The translations under genes and the position numbers were made by a program. From Linanthus parryae (Eukaryota; Streptophyta; Magnoliopsida; Ericales; Polemoniaceae), in assembly GCA_023055425.1 (NCBI GenBank), contig JALGPY010000009.1, forward strand, positions 56,296,616 to 56,360,615: a DNA stretch of 64,000 nucleotides, read 5' to 3'. Shown piece after piece: positions 1-12,279 of the stretch (its first letter is position 1; each line of letters opens with the position of its first letter). A model generated the notes under the pieces. That model was not told the origin of the DNA and searched no databases. It saw only the letters and a list, made by a program, of their open reading frames with translations.

Positions 1-894
1 TTTTGATTCATTTTCTAATCGGTTTTAAGGCATCATGATATGCTGATAGATCAATGATTCAAACAACTAGTTTTTTGGTTTGTTTTAAACGCATGAGAAG
101 CGTGGGATAATTCCCATGTTCCTATGTTTTGTTTGAGGCGGTGGTCAAGATTGACTAACTTGCTTTGGCAGCAAGTATAGTCTCCTCATTCGTTAGGAAA
201 CAACCTTTGAGGTTCACCGTCATAGGGGTCTTATAAAAGGGCATGGGACTTTTCTTCTTTGTTTTGTAATAGGAATCAGTAGCACTAGCAACAAAACACG
301 CGGGCATAGGCTTTCTTAGCAGTGAGTTTTGAGAGTCTTTTTCGTGTGTGTGTGTTCGCATTTGTAATCGGGTTTCAGGTTTGTTTCTCTCAATAAATCG
401 GGTTCGGGTTGTGGAGTAGCTAGTATTCAAACTAGCGATCCACGTTAAATTTTTGTCTCTCGTTCTTTATTTCTGTTTATCGTTCTTGCTTGATACCCGG
501 ATTCATAACATATGCATTATAGCTGTCTCAGCCCTAGCTTCAACAGTTCAAGTAGCCCTTAATACTAGCCTATAATATTGAGAAGTACTACTCGGGTTTT
601 TATTTCAAGTAACATCACCCTGTGGTATCTCTTCGCGATTTTTACCGACCTAGTTCATAAATTAGATGCCTTCAGAAATAAGTTCACTAGGAAAGGAAGT
701 TCAGCGGCCTCTCTTCTTTTGCATCAAAGAATTAAGTACTCAATTCGACTATTGCATAACGTAGCAGCTCCATGCCTCAGCCTTCAATTTAAAATGTATA
801 CAAATTGCATTGTGGTTTAAAGGTTTAAGGATACAGTTTTTTCGTTCAAAAGATTTGCTGCAGAAACACCTCTATGTGTGAAATTTGGTCTTAC
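1..894 (-). other. ATXR2 intron 12, continuing past the left edge
   Basis: The donor GTAAG follows exon 12 at 894. I looked in this stretch for the expected next exon (SET motif with Asn-His-Ser-Cys) in all minus frames and did not find it, so the intron continues outside the window. AT-rich, no recognised repeat. Confidence 0.75.
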
Positions 895-3800
895 CTTGAC
901 AACAAACTGAATAGTCGTCACCGAGAGCATCCAAAATAGGCCGAGTAACTCTTTCAGCTTCTATCTGTGAAGAAAAATGTAAATGCAGTTACTAACTAAA
1001 GTGACTTCTAGTTAGCAAAAGTAACAAATATCCTAGGGCTGCATGCCTACCTTTTCAGATTGTGGAAGATCGTCAATGTGCAGAAAGTAATCCTCTACTG
1101 GTGATGCAACAACCAAATCACTGTCCCATATAAGTAGATATACATAAATCAACGAACTCGTTTTGGTCTCACATATAAACCTCAAGCTGCTAATGGTACA
1201 AACCCAAAAGCATAGACAGCTATCATTCATATTCAAGCAACCAACCCAATGGGTGGCCAAAACGGATTTAATAGCAACAGACTTACAGATTATTTAGCTC
1301 AAACATGCCAATGATATGCCCGTAGATCTCTAGAGAGAACACTGAGAAGAGTTAAAGAATTTCAAAATCCATATCTGGTAGATGGTAATAAGGGGCATAT
1401 AACAGGAAAGGGGAATATAAGTTAATTTTGAGTTAACAAGGATACATGGTTCGCATTCCTTATCAAAGATTGCTGCCCTCAGGAGTTGCAGAGACTGTAA
1501 TTTAAACTGAATAGTTAGAATGAAGCACGAAAAAAAAAATGATAAAGAAAACCCGCAGATCAGCAACAAAGTCCGAACAAAATGCTCTTTACCCAATAAG
1601 TAGAGTATTCAAATATAAAAAAATGTTAGAAGGCCGCTGTAGGCCCATGTCGTATATATAAAGTTGGCCATTCAATAGCCATGGGCCCCAATGAGGTATT
1701 GCCCATTCACAGTTGTAAAAGAAGTAACTCAAGAAACTATATGCCAATCCGAATCCATCAGAATCAACTGATAGAGTAGATTAAAGAACCCACTGGAAAG
1801 CCAAAATGCAGTAAGGACTAAAGGGGCTCTAAGAGCTATGGATCTGTTTCTGTCAAATTTATCATTTTCTCTTAACTAATAGTACTAGTCACTAACCAAC
1901 GCCAAAAGAATAAGTTGCCAAGCTCTTCACTCTCTTCACAGAACTTAATTTCTCTACGAAAGAGCTCTCAGTAGCAAAAGTGCCAGATGCCTTTTTCTCT
2001 TAACATCAAAACTAGACATGAAAGAAACAGCTACCTTTGCATATCTTCTGCCACAAACATTTAAGCGAATAACACCTTAAAGGTCATCATCTTACATTAA
2101 TAATACGGGTCAAAATTGGATACTTAATGGATGGTTCCAGAAGGTCCAATCCCAGGTCTTCAAGAAAAAGGAACTTGGTACTAACCATATACTTGATTAC
2201 TACACATCAGTCAACACTCGACATGACATCATATTACTATTCCATTCACAACTTGAAGTGTTTCCATTGGTTTCTTCGCAAAAGAAGTGTGCTGAAGTTC
2301 ACCAAAATTAAATCATGTGACTCAACAAAATGAACTCAGGCTTCCAACCCTACGTTACCAAAAAAGTGGAAAGGGAACGGGAAAAGGGATAGGTGTCGTT
2401 ACGGGGTATGCTAGGCGTAGGCTTCTCCAGTACGTTGTCCAGGACGAAATACGATTACAAGGAACGAGCAACGCGAATTGGGAACGATTTGCCCTACAGT
2501 TACCTATAAAGTCCCATAGTATCAATTTTAGTAGTTTCATACTTGCACTTTCAAATCCAATTATCATAGTAACATAGCCTTCTGCAAATAAGTACCAAAG
2601 AAAACTAACAGGTTAGTTAGGTTCTCACTCTCTGGAATGTTCGGGTCGATGCTTTCCGCGTTTCAGTACACACGACTCTGATCAAGAAACACAGCTATTT
2701 TTAAGTTTCTGGTATCATAGTTCCAACTATGGATGCAAGTTATCATTCCGAGAAGGAAAGAAAGGACAAGATACTGATATACTCAGATAATATCGACTTA
2801 TGAAAGGCATAGATGAGGAATAATCCATTCTTTACTACACTTCAATTATTTTCCTCTTGCGATAGTTATGGTCAATCGTGGAAAAACTAGCCTATTCTAG
2901 AATAAGTAAAGGAAAACAACACAAGGATTACGACTTTGTCTTCATCCACTATTAAAGATAAGAAAACTTACCCTTAATGCGAGCTCCTTCATTTGTGTCC
3001 TAAAAGCTTCTTCTTCACCAAGATCAACATCATCAGGCAGAGCTACGCAGTCCCACCACCTACCAAAAACTGTGGGTAAGTGTCATCTATTTGGGTAAAA
3101 AAAAAAAAAAAAAACTAACAAAAACTAAGCACCATAATAAGTGGGATGTTCAGTCAGTGATGCACTTGAAAAGAAAAGGCCGTTATAGCTAGCCAATACA
3201 ATAAAGTATAGACTGACAGAGTACAGTGAAATACCAAATTCTAAAGGTACACATTGGATTATACTTCCCTCAGGATTCAAAGCACTTACAAAAGTAAATG
3301 TTAACTTTTTTGTATAACCACAAGTCATGTGCATTCAGTGGATTGGCAGCGATACTGTGAATGCAGATTCTTCTGTGAATCACACCATAGGTATCGGTGT
3401 GACGATATTGGATGCATCTGATACCGTCACATATTGACCGTAACGTAACGTTATCGTCCGTCTTTTAAAACCATGTCATAGCTACAACATAATGGACACT
3501 GGTTAAGTACAAAATACCTTCTCTTGTATCCCATTGATACGGGCTTCCATGCCTCTAAAAGCAGTGAAAGGTCACAACTACTTGCAGTCTTCTTCCCATG
3601 TACTTCAGGGTTAGCAGCTTTTTTCAACTTCCTATACCTCAACATGGTGGCTGAAATCACCTGCAGAAATGGCAACCAAATAATAGAACACATCATTTCT
3701 GTAATAAGTACATGCCCAACAGATGTTTCACAATCATTCAGATTTTGCCTTGTATTCAACTGTACACATTGCACAGAGTTGAACTATTCACATGTCTTAG

Positions 3801-6800
3801 TCGGAAATTGAAGTGTCACTTCTTACATTTGCACAGGGGAACGAGACAACGGAAATATACGAATTAAAAAAAATATATGCAAAATCAACATGATAATAAA
3901 GAATGTTTAGAACATATAAATAGGGAGACCCGTAAACGGGAAGGTTTACACATAGAAGGGGAAGGAGGGACGGTATCACATGCTCACATCACCTTAATAA
4001 TTGTTTATCTGTATAGGTTTTGGTCATACCGAAGCTGTTTGGATCAGCTTAAATCGAGAGGAAACAAATAAGTCAAACCTCTCATATAATCTGGAAAAAC
4101 TGGTCAAAAACTACCTAAAATCAGGACTTTCGAAAAAATGGAGGACTCCGATATTTCGGTAACCGGATTCTTGTTTTTGTTGGCGGAATTCCGGAAATAG
4201 TGGGGAAGTCTGGATTTCATGAACACGTGTCTGTGTTTGGGTGGGCTCAAACGCATCAAATTCGGAGGAGAATCTCTCATTTATTTACTATGCAGAATCC
4301 TATTTATCACTAATGGATTCCGAGTAAGTAATTATTTATTATTTTCTCTTAAAAAATACAATTAATCTTGTTTAATCTACCCTATCCAAACACCCCAGAT
4401 TAAATGAGTTTTTAAGCTCAACCTCTCATTTAGTTAAGCTTATCCAAACAGCACCACTACCTCTTCTCTGATCCTTGGAGATAATCTATGAAGATTGGAT
4501 TGGGTGTTTCACAAGCAGGGAAGGGGTGATGAACCCACTGTAGTACTTCTTTTCCCAAAAGACTTTCGTATACTGATATAGTCTGTCATTCATAAAACAA
4601 ATAGACACCCACTGAAAGCCCAAACCAGTCTTTCCCTGATCGAATGCGCAATTGCCTTCTGACCCTTCTCATTGGTAAGCTTATTGCCTTATTCACACAA
4701 TATGATGTGTCCCCACAATAAATGCAGGTGCTTTAGGAATTTTTCCTCGTCACTTGTTGTCCCTGTTTCTGTTTGATTTACGAGTGGCCCCTACAAAACG
4801 TTTGTTTGTTATCAAATCACTCAATGATGATGCTCAACCAACTGGTGCAAATCTAAGCAGTATAAATAGCTTGGAAAAAACTTCATTAAGTCCATTCAAA
4901 TAGAAACATAGTAAGCAGAGGCTTTAGATTACAGATTTGTGTGTGTGTGTGCGTGTGCTAGAGAGAGATGAACACTTTGTTCTGGTACGCATACAATAAA
5001 ATGGACAAAAGAAAAGTCCAACATACCTTAGCAGCAAGGAGGAAAATATCATTTGTGTCTAGGAAGAAAAAGAAACAAAAACAGGAAACAATTTAATGAA
5101 TGTACGTGAGAATACATTTTTTAGTTTCAGCTAATAAGTAATACACCTACCATTAGCATGTTGAATAAATTTTAAAAGTGCCTCCTTATTCGTTGACTTT
5201 GATTGTGCCCCGGTACAAAGCAAGGAATGAAACGTATTCCAATCAGCGTCAGCACACAATTTGCTGCAAAGAATTGTGATCAGTTAAAAAGCATGCTTTT
5301 TTGTCAAAAAAGTTAGAAAGCACGCTTTTCCACATATTTGGCAGTTACATATTAACTATTAAGAAAAGTGAAAATTCCCTTGCATATAAGACAGACATGT
5401 AAAATGGTAGGAAACAGAGGTTACTTATTTCAATAGCTTTGTCGATTAGCATAAAAATGATGCACCAACCTGGTAAGTCAAGTGAAAACTTTGAACAGCA
5501 TTTGGGTCGGAAAAGTGATGCAACAGACATGGTTAGAGAAGTAATCCTAGCAATTTATTTTCAATGTTTAAGCTATTGAGTAAAGACGTCATCTCTCCAT
5601 AGACAAAGGATACTAAAATAACCAAGTTACAAGAACAGTAAGGCAACTGAAGTGCTTAATTTTTTTAACTGACAATTTAGAGATTGGTCACTGGTCCACA
5701 TACACAGTTACCGGTATAAGAGAGTTGTTTCAAAACAGTGTTTAAGAACTTTTCCCGTCAAGAAAGCAAAGGTAATGAGAATTTGAGATCTATACCTGCA
5801 GTAATAAGCTTCACTACATCCACCAGGACAAGAACTAACTGAAGGCAAGGGGAACAAATTTGAGTGTGGTAAAATCAAATCACGATTCATCAACGATTCC
5901 ACCACTTCTTTAGGAAGAGGATTTCTGTTCGGAGAACTGCTGGAAGCACATTGTCCAAGGTCGTTTCCATCTTTAACAAAACTTTCTTCCTCACTGTCGA
6001 ATGAATCAAGATGACTTGTCTCCTCTGAGACATGAGAGTACATCTTGTTGCAACTGTTACCTCCAGAAACGCCCAAATCTTGCAGATAAAGTTTCCTCCC
6101 TATTTGAAGTTCTATGGAACCAATAAAACGAAAACAGAAACTACATACTAAACAATCCACCTGTAGCATGGCAAAGATTAAAAAATAAATAAATAAAAAT
6201 AAAAGTCGAATATTATAGCAACACCGAGAAGAGATAAGAAAAGCAATCCCAGATGAAGGAGGAGATTAGAATTTTGTAAAACCTTATTTGAAGAATGTTG
6301 AGCGCCGGCAAGCATTTGGTCCTTCAGAACAAGGTCGTCTTCTAAAAAGTTCTCTTCAGCATAGACACCTGTGGTTCACCAGTCAGTCGTTAGGTCCTTC
6401 CAATTTTTTGAAGTTTTCGCACAAACAAGAACATACATCACCCACAATATTCAAATTGAATGAAATGAACACTTGAGTGTGCAATCTACTCGATGGTATA
6501 TGTTTGGAAATTATCCAATGAATATTATGATATTTTGTTCTTAGAAATAAAAATAAAGGAAAGAGCATTATATCGCTTTACATCGTCAAAACTGGTTTTT
6601 GTGTTCAAAATTTAAAATACCACGTCCAAGTAAATAAACTTCAAATCTCCGTGAAACTAGTTCCATAGTTTAACCCCTTCTCATCCCTCCGGTACACAGA
6701 TTTGGTCTCAAACATTTGTCAATTGCCACCAAATGTAGTCACAGTACAGAAGACAAAGAACAAAGAATGCAAGCTCTTTCAGAACCCAAATCAAACATGA

Positions 6801-7701
6801 AATAACTGGAGGACACAAAGAACCACCACCTCACTTTCCTTCACATAATAGCACCCCCATCTCACAATAACCAAAACCCAAAGCCATCATCAGATGTGAA
6901 AAGGAAACTGAACCAAAACAACCCCAAGTGACTGAATCGAAAGAAGCGGCATTTCCATGTCATCTGTCACGTTTGGTTTTGTGGGATTAGCAGTATTGGA
7001 CTAAATATAGTCCATGTATTAGTTAATACTGTGTTTGGTTGTTATGGACTAATTTTAGTACCAGTACTAACTAGTGAAAAGATGGTGTTTAGTACACCCA
7101 AATTAATCCCCTCGTACATGAGGGTATTAGCTGGATTGGACTATTTGTACTTTAATGCTGAATCAATACTGCACCAAACCAAACACGTTATTAATTATAG
7201 TTCAGCTAATCCAATCCAATTCAATCGGAAAAGTCTAATCCAGTCCAATCCGGCTAGTCCGGAAAACCAAACGTGCCAGCAATACTCCAACCAGAGAATG
7301 AACAAGCCAAGTTCTTTCAGAACCCACATCAAACACTTGGTGTGCACCAACAACCACTCCTTCTATCTCAAGCACAACCCTAAACCCACAAACAAAACCA
7401 AGAAACTGAATTGATTGAATACAAAAAGGCATACCCTTGCCGTGTTTGCAGCTTTGCTTGACTCTGAGTCCACGAATGTCTCTGGTTGCTAGAAGCTTGT
7501 CAAAGTATTCCTGGGTTTTTAACAAAAGGGAAAATTACAAAACCATTGTGAAGATTCAAGAACCGATACATGAAGTGAATTGAATGAATGTGAGTGAGAG
7601 AGATGGTAAAGGAGGACCTGAACTTGGTGAGGCGAGGGAGGTTTCAGTAGAGCTGAGATTTCTTCATTGAACTGAGCATCGATTGGACAAAGGGTCTCCA
7701 T
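895..7701 (-). CDS. ATXR2: ATXR2, SET/MYND-type histone-lysine N-methyltransferase, 3' end outside window
   Basis: Twelve exons are readable: 7618-7701, 7435-7510, 6283-6368, 5796-6160, 5151-5263, 5027-5058, 3518-3660, 2972-3059, 1446-1494, 1287-1341, 1051-1120, 895-964. All have GT/AG borders and matching phase, coding 410 residues; the Arabidopsis protein has about 470. Residues ~45-82 (HGKGVYAEENF, LVLKDQM) are the first strands of the SET domain. A MYND-like zinc cluster follows, with CLVCSFC near residue 85, CPGGC and YYCSKLC near 195-207, and HSLLC. LLLEAWKPVSMGYKRRWWDC and FDKECEP are diagnostic of ATXR2. The SET core with the NHSC motif and the post-SET part must lie left of base 1, since no matching exon is seen in 1-894. 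In Arabidopsis ATXR2 is a nuclear H3K36 methyltransferase linked to auxin-dependent callus and root formation. The start ATG opens METLCPIDAQF, which aligns with the family N-terminus. Identification is from recalled family sequence, without a database search. Confidence 0.93.
1495..2971 (-). other. ATXR2 intron 8
   Basis: A 1,477-bp intron between exon 8 (ends ELALR) and exon 9 (starts SLQLLRAAIF). It contains an unusually GC-rich patch at about 2335-2510 compared with the AT-rich surroundings. I could not assign this patch to a repeat family. No coding exon seen. Confidence 0.7.
3060..3517 (-). other. ATXR2 intron 7
   Basis: Contains an A-tract near 3097-3115 and, at about 3387-3470, a stretch rich in CGATA, GTATCG and CGTAACG words followed by TTTTAAAACCATG. 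The word use resembles the GTATCG-rich Mutator-like element in the PEX22 intron (19130-19975), but no terminal repeat or target duplication is visible. Confidence 0.5.
4034..4452. mobile_element. MITE in ATXR2 intron 6
   Basis: The left end GCTGTTTGGATCAGCTTAA and the right end (read in reverse) GCTGTTTGGATAAGCTTAA form a terminal inverted repeat; CTCTCAT and ATAATCTGG/TTAATCTGG blocks continue the symmetry further in. Size about 420 bp, no coding capacity. A target duplication is not obvious, so the superfamily (hAT-like is possible) is unassigned. The intron is 3661-5026; its remainder shows only a short GT-repeat near 4940. Confidence 0.6.
5264..5795 (-). other. ATXR2 intron 4
   Basis: A 532-bp intron splitting a serine codon between the MYND half-sites (TGC-AG / C-AAA). 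AT-rich, nothing else recognised. Confidence 0.7.
6968..7275. mobile_element. MITE in ATXR2 intron 2
   Basis: About 308 bp with inverted ends: left CACGTTTGGTTTTGTGGGAT, right (reverse complement) CACGTTTGGTTTTCCGGACT, followed on both sides by GTATTGGACTAA/GGATTGGACTGG-like steps. No open reading frame. Flanking target duplication not clear. Sits in intron 2 (6369-7434). Just outside each end lies a diverged copy of a CTTTCAGAACCCA-containing host sequence (about 6770 and 7313), perhaps an older local duplication. Confidence 0.65.
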
Positions 7702-8249
7702 TTACCCCCAACAAATTCTTCCACTTTGCGCTGAATTTCAATGCTTTGGTTGGTATATCGTTTTGGTGGGTTTTCTTAATTTTGTTCTTCAAACAGTTTC
7801 ACAATGCTCTGGCTCTCCTTAGGTCAGCGGAATCACCTCGGCGGTCCACTGAAATAGACGCACTTAAACTTCAAGGTGAGAGCGGGCCGTGCCAGGTTAA
7901 GGGCGGGCTGAAGGAGAGCGGGCCAAGGGCGAGGCTGTGCACCCGTGTGGAGCGGGCAGGGTCAGAGGGTGGAAAAACTGGACCCGTGCGTGCCACGGCT
8001 GGGTGTGATAGGGGCGGCCGTGCACAGGTTGAGGGTGGAGGGGGTCATTTTTGTGCGGGTCGAACCGGGTCGGGTCGTGCTCAGTCATGGAGAAACTTGA
8101 CCCGTGTGTGCCACGGTCTAGTTGTGATGGGAGCATGCCGTGCACGGGTTGAAGGTGGAGGGGCCCGTGTTTGGGTCGGGTTTACCCATCTTGGGCGCGG
8201 GCCAGGCCATTTTGACACGCTGGTCGACCCAGACTGCAACCTTGACTTA
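7702..8249. other. ATXR2 upstream region with GC-rich tandem repeat
   Basis: The first ~150 bp presumably hold the ATXR2 5' UTR and promoter; no clear TATA box was picked out. From about 7860 to 8245 the sequence becomes very G-rich. Two imperfect copies of a ~118-bp unit can be aligned (start near 7975 and near 8093), sharing GTGCCACGG, GCCGTGCAC and GTTGAGGGTGGAGG-type blocks. The open frame across it is compositional and not a credible protein. Confidence 0.55.
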
Positions 8250-8936
8250 GGCTCCGTTTGGTTGGTAGTAAAATATTTTTATGTAAAATGTTTTCTCTTA
8301 TTTTGGTGTTTGGTTCGTTATTTGTTTTGTAAATTATTTTTACTCAAATGATGTAAAATGACTTACACATCTAAGATCCGTAAGTCATATTCCAGAGAGT
8401 GAAGGAGCATGACAACAACTCATAGAAACACTTCCGCCACCAAGAACCACCATTGTAGCCACCCACCTCAACCACCACTACCGTCGCCGCCCACTGCCAC
8501 AACCACCAATTAACTAATTTAGACCATCCACAGTGGTGAGCTCCTCCTCCCCCCACATGTCCCTATCTTACTTCACTAATAATCTTCTTAATATTTACAA
8601 TTCTATCATAATAGATACAACAGTCAAAACACTATTCTTCATCTTCTATTATATTTTATTGTAACTATACTACTATATAGTTAAATACACTAAGCACCCT
8701 AACTTTATTCAATAAGACAACAACAACCCTATATTTTTATTAATTACACTATCATTGACTAATGTTATTTTATCCCATGAAATTTTGAGAATAAAATAAA
8801 AACACGCTGCATTAATAAACATAGGGTAGACATAAAAAAAAATGACACACTAATAATACAAAAATGTAGGTAAAACATTAACAAAAACATTCATGAACGG
8901 CAAAAGACACAATTTTAATGAAATAAAAACTAGTAG

Positions 8937-9205
8937 CTCATCTTTTCTCAGTCGTCTTATCTCCTGCATATTTTATCTCCTTCACCCCATCCCTGCTGAT
9001 ATGTCAATCAGTAGTATTTCCAATTACAAACACTAGAAGACAAATTAGTACCTCATATTTTCCCACTCATCTTATCTCCTGCATATTTTATCTCTTTCAC
9101 CCCATGCCTATTAATATTTCAATCAGTAGTTTTTCCAATTCCAACACTAGAAGACTAATTACCATCTGCATATTTCATTTCACCCCATCCCTATTGATCT
9201 CTCAA
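8937..9205. repeat. Tandem repeat inside the Harbinger remnant
   Basis: Two copies of a ~113-bp unit plus a partial third. Each contains CTTATCTCCTGCATATTTTA, CACCCCAT, ATTTCAATCAGTAG-like and CACTAGAAGAC blocks (8937-9048, 9050-9163, 9165-9205). Non-coding. Confidence 0.7.
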
Positions 9206-9230
9206 ACAAACTTCTGTATACTCTAGGTAA

Positions 9231-9542
9231 AAATTGGGACCGTGAGGAGCTACACAATATTATGATGACGCGCATAATATTGCATAACATCATTGCGGAG
9301 GACGAACGAGATGAGTACATCGAAGACGATTCAAATGATGATGAGACCGATGGAAATAGGTACGAAGAGCCCGTTCTTGCAGTTACGAGGGTGCTACGGT
9401 TTATCCCAATTCGAGAACAGAAGATTTTAATTTGGAAGAGTATATGTTGTGAAACGATGTAATACGGTCTAAACCCTTGAACAAGCAACTACATGATGAC
9501 CTTATCGAGCACTTGTGGACGAGACTCGGCTATGAAAACTAG
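9231..9542 (+). pseudogene. C-terminal remnant of Harbinger transposase (Plant_tran-like)
   Basis: One frame reads WDREELHNIMMTRIILHN and IAEDERDEY; a shifted frame then gives KQLHDDLIEHLWTRLGYEN followed by TAG. The pairing of LHN-(M/I)-I-EDERD with a terminal LIEHLW is typical of the end of plant PIF/Harbinger nucleases (Plant_tran/DDE_Tnp_4). The DDE catalytic core upstream is missing. A frameshift and an early stop lie between the two recognisable blocks, so this is a non-functional relic. It indicates that the surrounding inverted-repeat element is a deletion derivative of a once autonomous copy. Confidence 0.7.
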
Positions 9543-10114
9543 AAAACGTAGTATTGCTTGTTATTTTGTATTTTCCATTTTGTGATTTTGTTTTTTGTTA
9601 TTATGAATTTTTATTAGTTTTATAACTTCTACTTTTTATTATGTAATTTTGTGTTTTCATTATTTAGCTTGACTACAAACTTCTCTATATGATGTCATAT
9701 TTGTAATAAATACACAATACATTTATTTACAGGGAGTCAAAATGTAGTTTACCTTAATATCCTTACCTCACCCTCCACTACCTGGTGAACAAAAAAAAAT
9801 TACAAAACAAATACAACCCTCTCCCTGCCCCCACCGAGCTCAAGCTCGCCCCTGGCATCCTCCAAGCTCGCCTCCAAGCCCGCCGACCTCCGATTAGCGT
9901 TGAGCTTGCTTCCAAGCCCACACCGTTGAAGCTTCTGTGGATGGTCTTATTGTTTTGTGTATTTTTTTAATAATATTTAATGCACAAGCAAAATATTTTA
10001 CAAGTGTCAACCAAACACAAGGAAATGATTGCAGTGAAAACTTTTTCATGAAAAATAATATACGCATATATATTTTCCTTTGTGAAACAATTTACTTGCC
10101 AACCAAACGGAACC

Positions 10115-10641
10115 TAGTCTCAGTCACACTATTGTAGTTGAGTTGATGAGAGTTTGCATTCTCAAGTCATCTTTTGGGTGTTTGTTTGGAGGTCTTGCGT
10201 GTTGTCAATTGATCTCCTCAAGTGCGAGGTTGTTAATTCGAATTTGCTGAAGGGAGTTCACTTTCCTGTGTGAGTTGTAGACTATTGCATTCAAACGAAT
10301 ATTTACCCGAAGCACATTTAAAGAGTAGTAACTCTCATACTGATTTAATAATCTTGTGTTGTTACAGATTATTGCACTAGAGTGAAGATTGACATGGTGA
10401 ACATTTAAAAAATAGTAATTTAGAGTACTTCATGTCCCAAAAAAGAAGGTTAAACTCGACATGGGGGGGGGGGGGGGGGGGGGGGGGCGCTCCCTTGTTT
10501 TGAGGAGAGGATAGTAAAGTAAATGAATAGTCGGTTTTGCCTTAGCCAACCAAAATGTCTGAAGTGTTAATTGATCGGGCTGAAAGCATTTACACTCAAT
10601 TTCTTAGTATTTTACTTTGAAGGTTGTATCACTAAAAACTA
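10115..10641. other. Intergenic, with long G tract
   Basis: No gene seen. Contains an uninterrupted run of about 25 G at 10463-10487. Confidence 0.6.
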
Positions 10642-10904
10642 CTTGTTCTGTTTCTTTTGTTTCTTCTTAATTTGACTTTTTCATCCGTAGTCTTGTAACT
10701 TTAACTCAGTAATTTGGATAAAAACATGATACTGTTTTTTGACAATTTTCTCATGGTGTTGTAGACTTTAGAGTAAAATTTACTCTACAATACCTTGAAA
10801 AGATTATCAAATTATTGCATTGTATTATTAATAAAATCACCGGGTCAAACTAACATGATGAATAGTGAAAGTGGGACCACTAAAAAGTGAAGAAACAGAG
10901 GAAG
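10642..10904. mobile_element. Stowaway-type MITE (copy 1)
   Basis: 263 bp flanked by TA on both sides (10640-10641, 10905-10906). Ends: left CTTGTTCTGTTTCTT, right (reverse) CTTCCTCTGTTTCTT. The interior shares AATTTGGATA, GGTGTTGTAGA, TTTACTCTACAA and AATCACCGGGTCAAA with the MITE at 51402-51661 and with 47294-47538. Tc1/mariner-derived, non-coding. Confidence 0.75.
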
Positions 10905-12026
10905 TATGTATTTCTCACTTTACTCTTTCTTATTGAATGCATCTATCTCAAAATTGTATGAAGAGTTCATCTGGAGATAAAACTTTTTTTATCAGAAAAA
11001 AATTTGTTGATGAGTCACTCTGATAGGCAAAATAGGTTCAAAAGAGGCAAGTTACAGCGGTCTGGAAGAGTTAGGTGCAAAAGACAAGCCTACGGTCGCT
11101 TAAATTTTGTATAGCGATCGAATGCTCGCGTTCCGTCACACTTGCTTTAGTCTTCATACATATGTATTAATTTCTAGTAGCTTTCTAGTGCCTTCTTGGC
11201 AGCTCTACACATACTCCCCCTTAGACCAGCACTTCGTTGTACCATGTTTACTCCTCTTTTATTTTTACGGGCTCCTACTTGTATTTTCTTTATTGATATA
11301 TTTGCACCAGATACATCATGAATTTCCTTTCGTCAAGCGTTACTCGACAACTCTATCCTTTTAGAGAAAGAGCTAATCACTCTCTCTTGATCCACCTATT
11401 TTTTCTTCCTTTAGAGCTCGCTATGTCGATCCACTAAGACTCTAGTGTTCACCAACAGTAATATACAGTAAGTCAATATTAAAAGAGCACGAACAAAGAC
11501 ATTACAAAACAGTCGTGCTGTTTATAAACAACTGTTAGAGAACATCTTAGTAACCTCAAATATAGTTTAAACGGTACTAGATCCATTATAATTTTAGTTG
11601 TCAACATTATCCTGTAGACTTCAAATCCCGACAATGCCTAAACATTGTAGAGATCAGATTCACATTCTAAAATGCTGCCTCAATCTTCAAAAAAAATTTG
11701 ATTTTTTGTGTGCGAAGAAAAGCAAGAATTTGAAGGTCCTTTCCAATGTAAAAATCATACAATTTCCAATATTTAAGAATACGAGTACTTCATGAATTGA
11801 AATGACACTTCTCCGAATCTAATATGGTAAAGTTGAGGGATCTCTTGGTAAACAGTCATTTAAAAGTTAAATCGATTTTCTAGAAAAGAAGAATATAGAT
11901 ATAGTAATTGACAAATGACGGTGAACTTATATGCAGTATGACCCTTGTGACACTATACCTCCATCACTTTTAATTTCATAAAAAATCCACTACACATGAG
12001 ACGAATAGCTTCCTATCTTCAAGAGA

Positions 12027-12127
12027 GTTAAATTAAATTAACAAAATTTACTATAGATGGGTATTACTGTCCATCACATGACCTCGCATCATGGATGGTA
12101 CAGTAAATTTTGTTAATTTAATTCAAC
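12027..12127. repeat. ~100-bp near-perfect palindrome
   Basis: The left arm (12027-12055) and right arm (12098-12127) are inverted copies containing TTAAATTAAATTAACAAAAT; the loop also has partial symmetry (GATGG ... CCATC). Likely a tiny MITE or a foldback remnant. No family assigned. Confidence 0.7.
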
Positions 12128-12279
12128 ATTATTAATGATTGGAGACTATTTGTCTCATCTCAAAATGAAAAGTGTAATGGGTTTTTCTCAAACTGCGAAC
12201 TTTTGTAATCGTGTGATTCTTCACTAAGTTCTCTGCCTTCTCTAGAGATAGAAAGTTAGAGAAAGAGTACTCATTTGTG

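Larger units (their letters stand above)
8250..10114 (+). mobile_element. PIF/Harbinger-type DNA transposon remnant
   Basis: The left end GGCTCCGTTTGGTTGGTAGT and the right end in reverse complement GGTTCCGTTTGGTTGGCAAG form terminal inverted repeats, with TAAAAT/TAAATT continuing inside. The element holds the end of a PIF/Harbinger transposase (9231-9542), which fixes the family. The expected 3-bp TTA duplication is present on the left (TTA) but reads TAG on the right, so the target site has mutated or the end is off by a few bases. The interior is AT-rich and deleted relative to an autonomous element. Confidence 0.72.

Noticed and set aside
578..820. 80-codon plus-strand frame in ATXR2 intron 12
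   Set aside because: No family resemblance, lies in an intron, length expected by chance.
7683..8351. 222-codon plus-strand frame upstream of ATXR2
   Set aside because: Gly/Arg-rich by composition, starts inside ATXR2 exon 1 antisense, and coincides with the G-rich tandem repeat.
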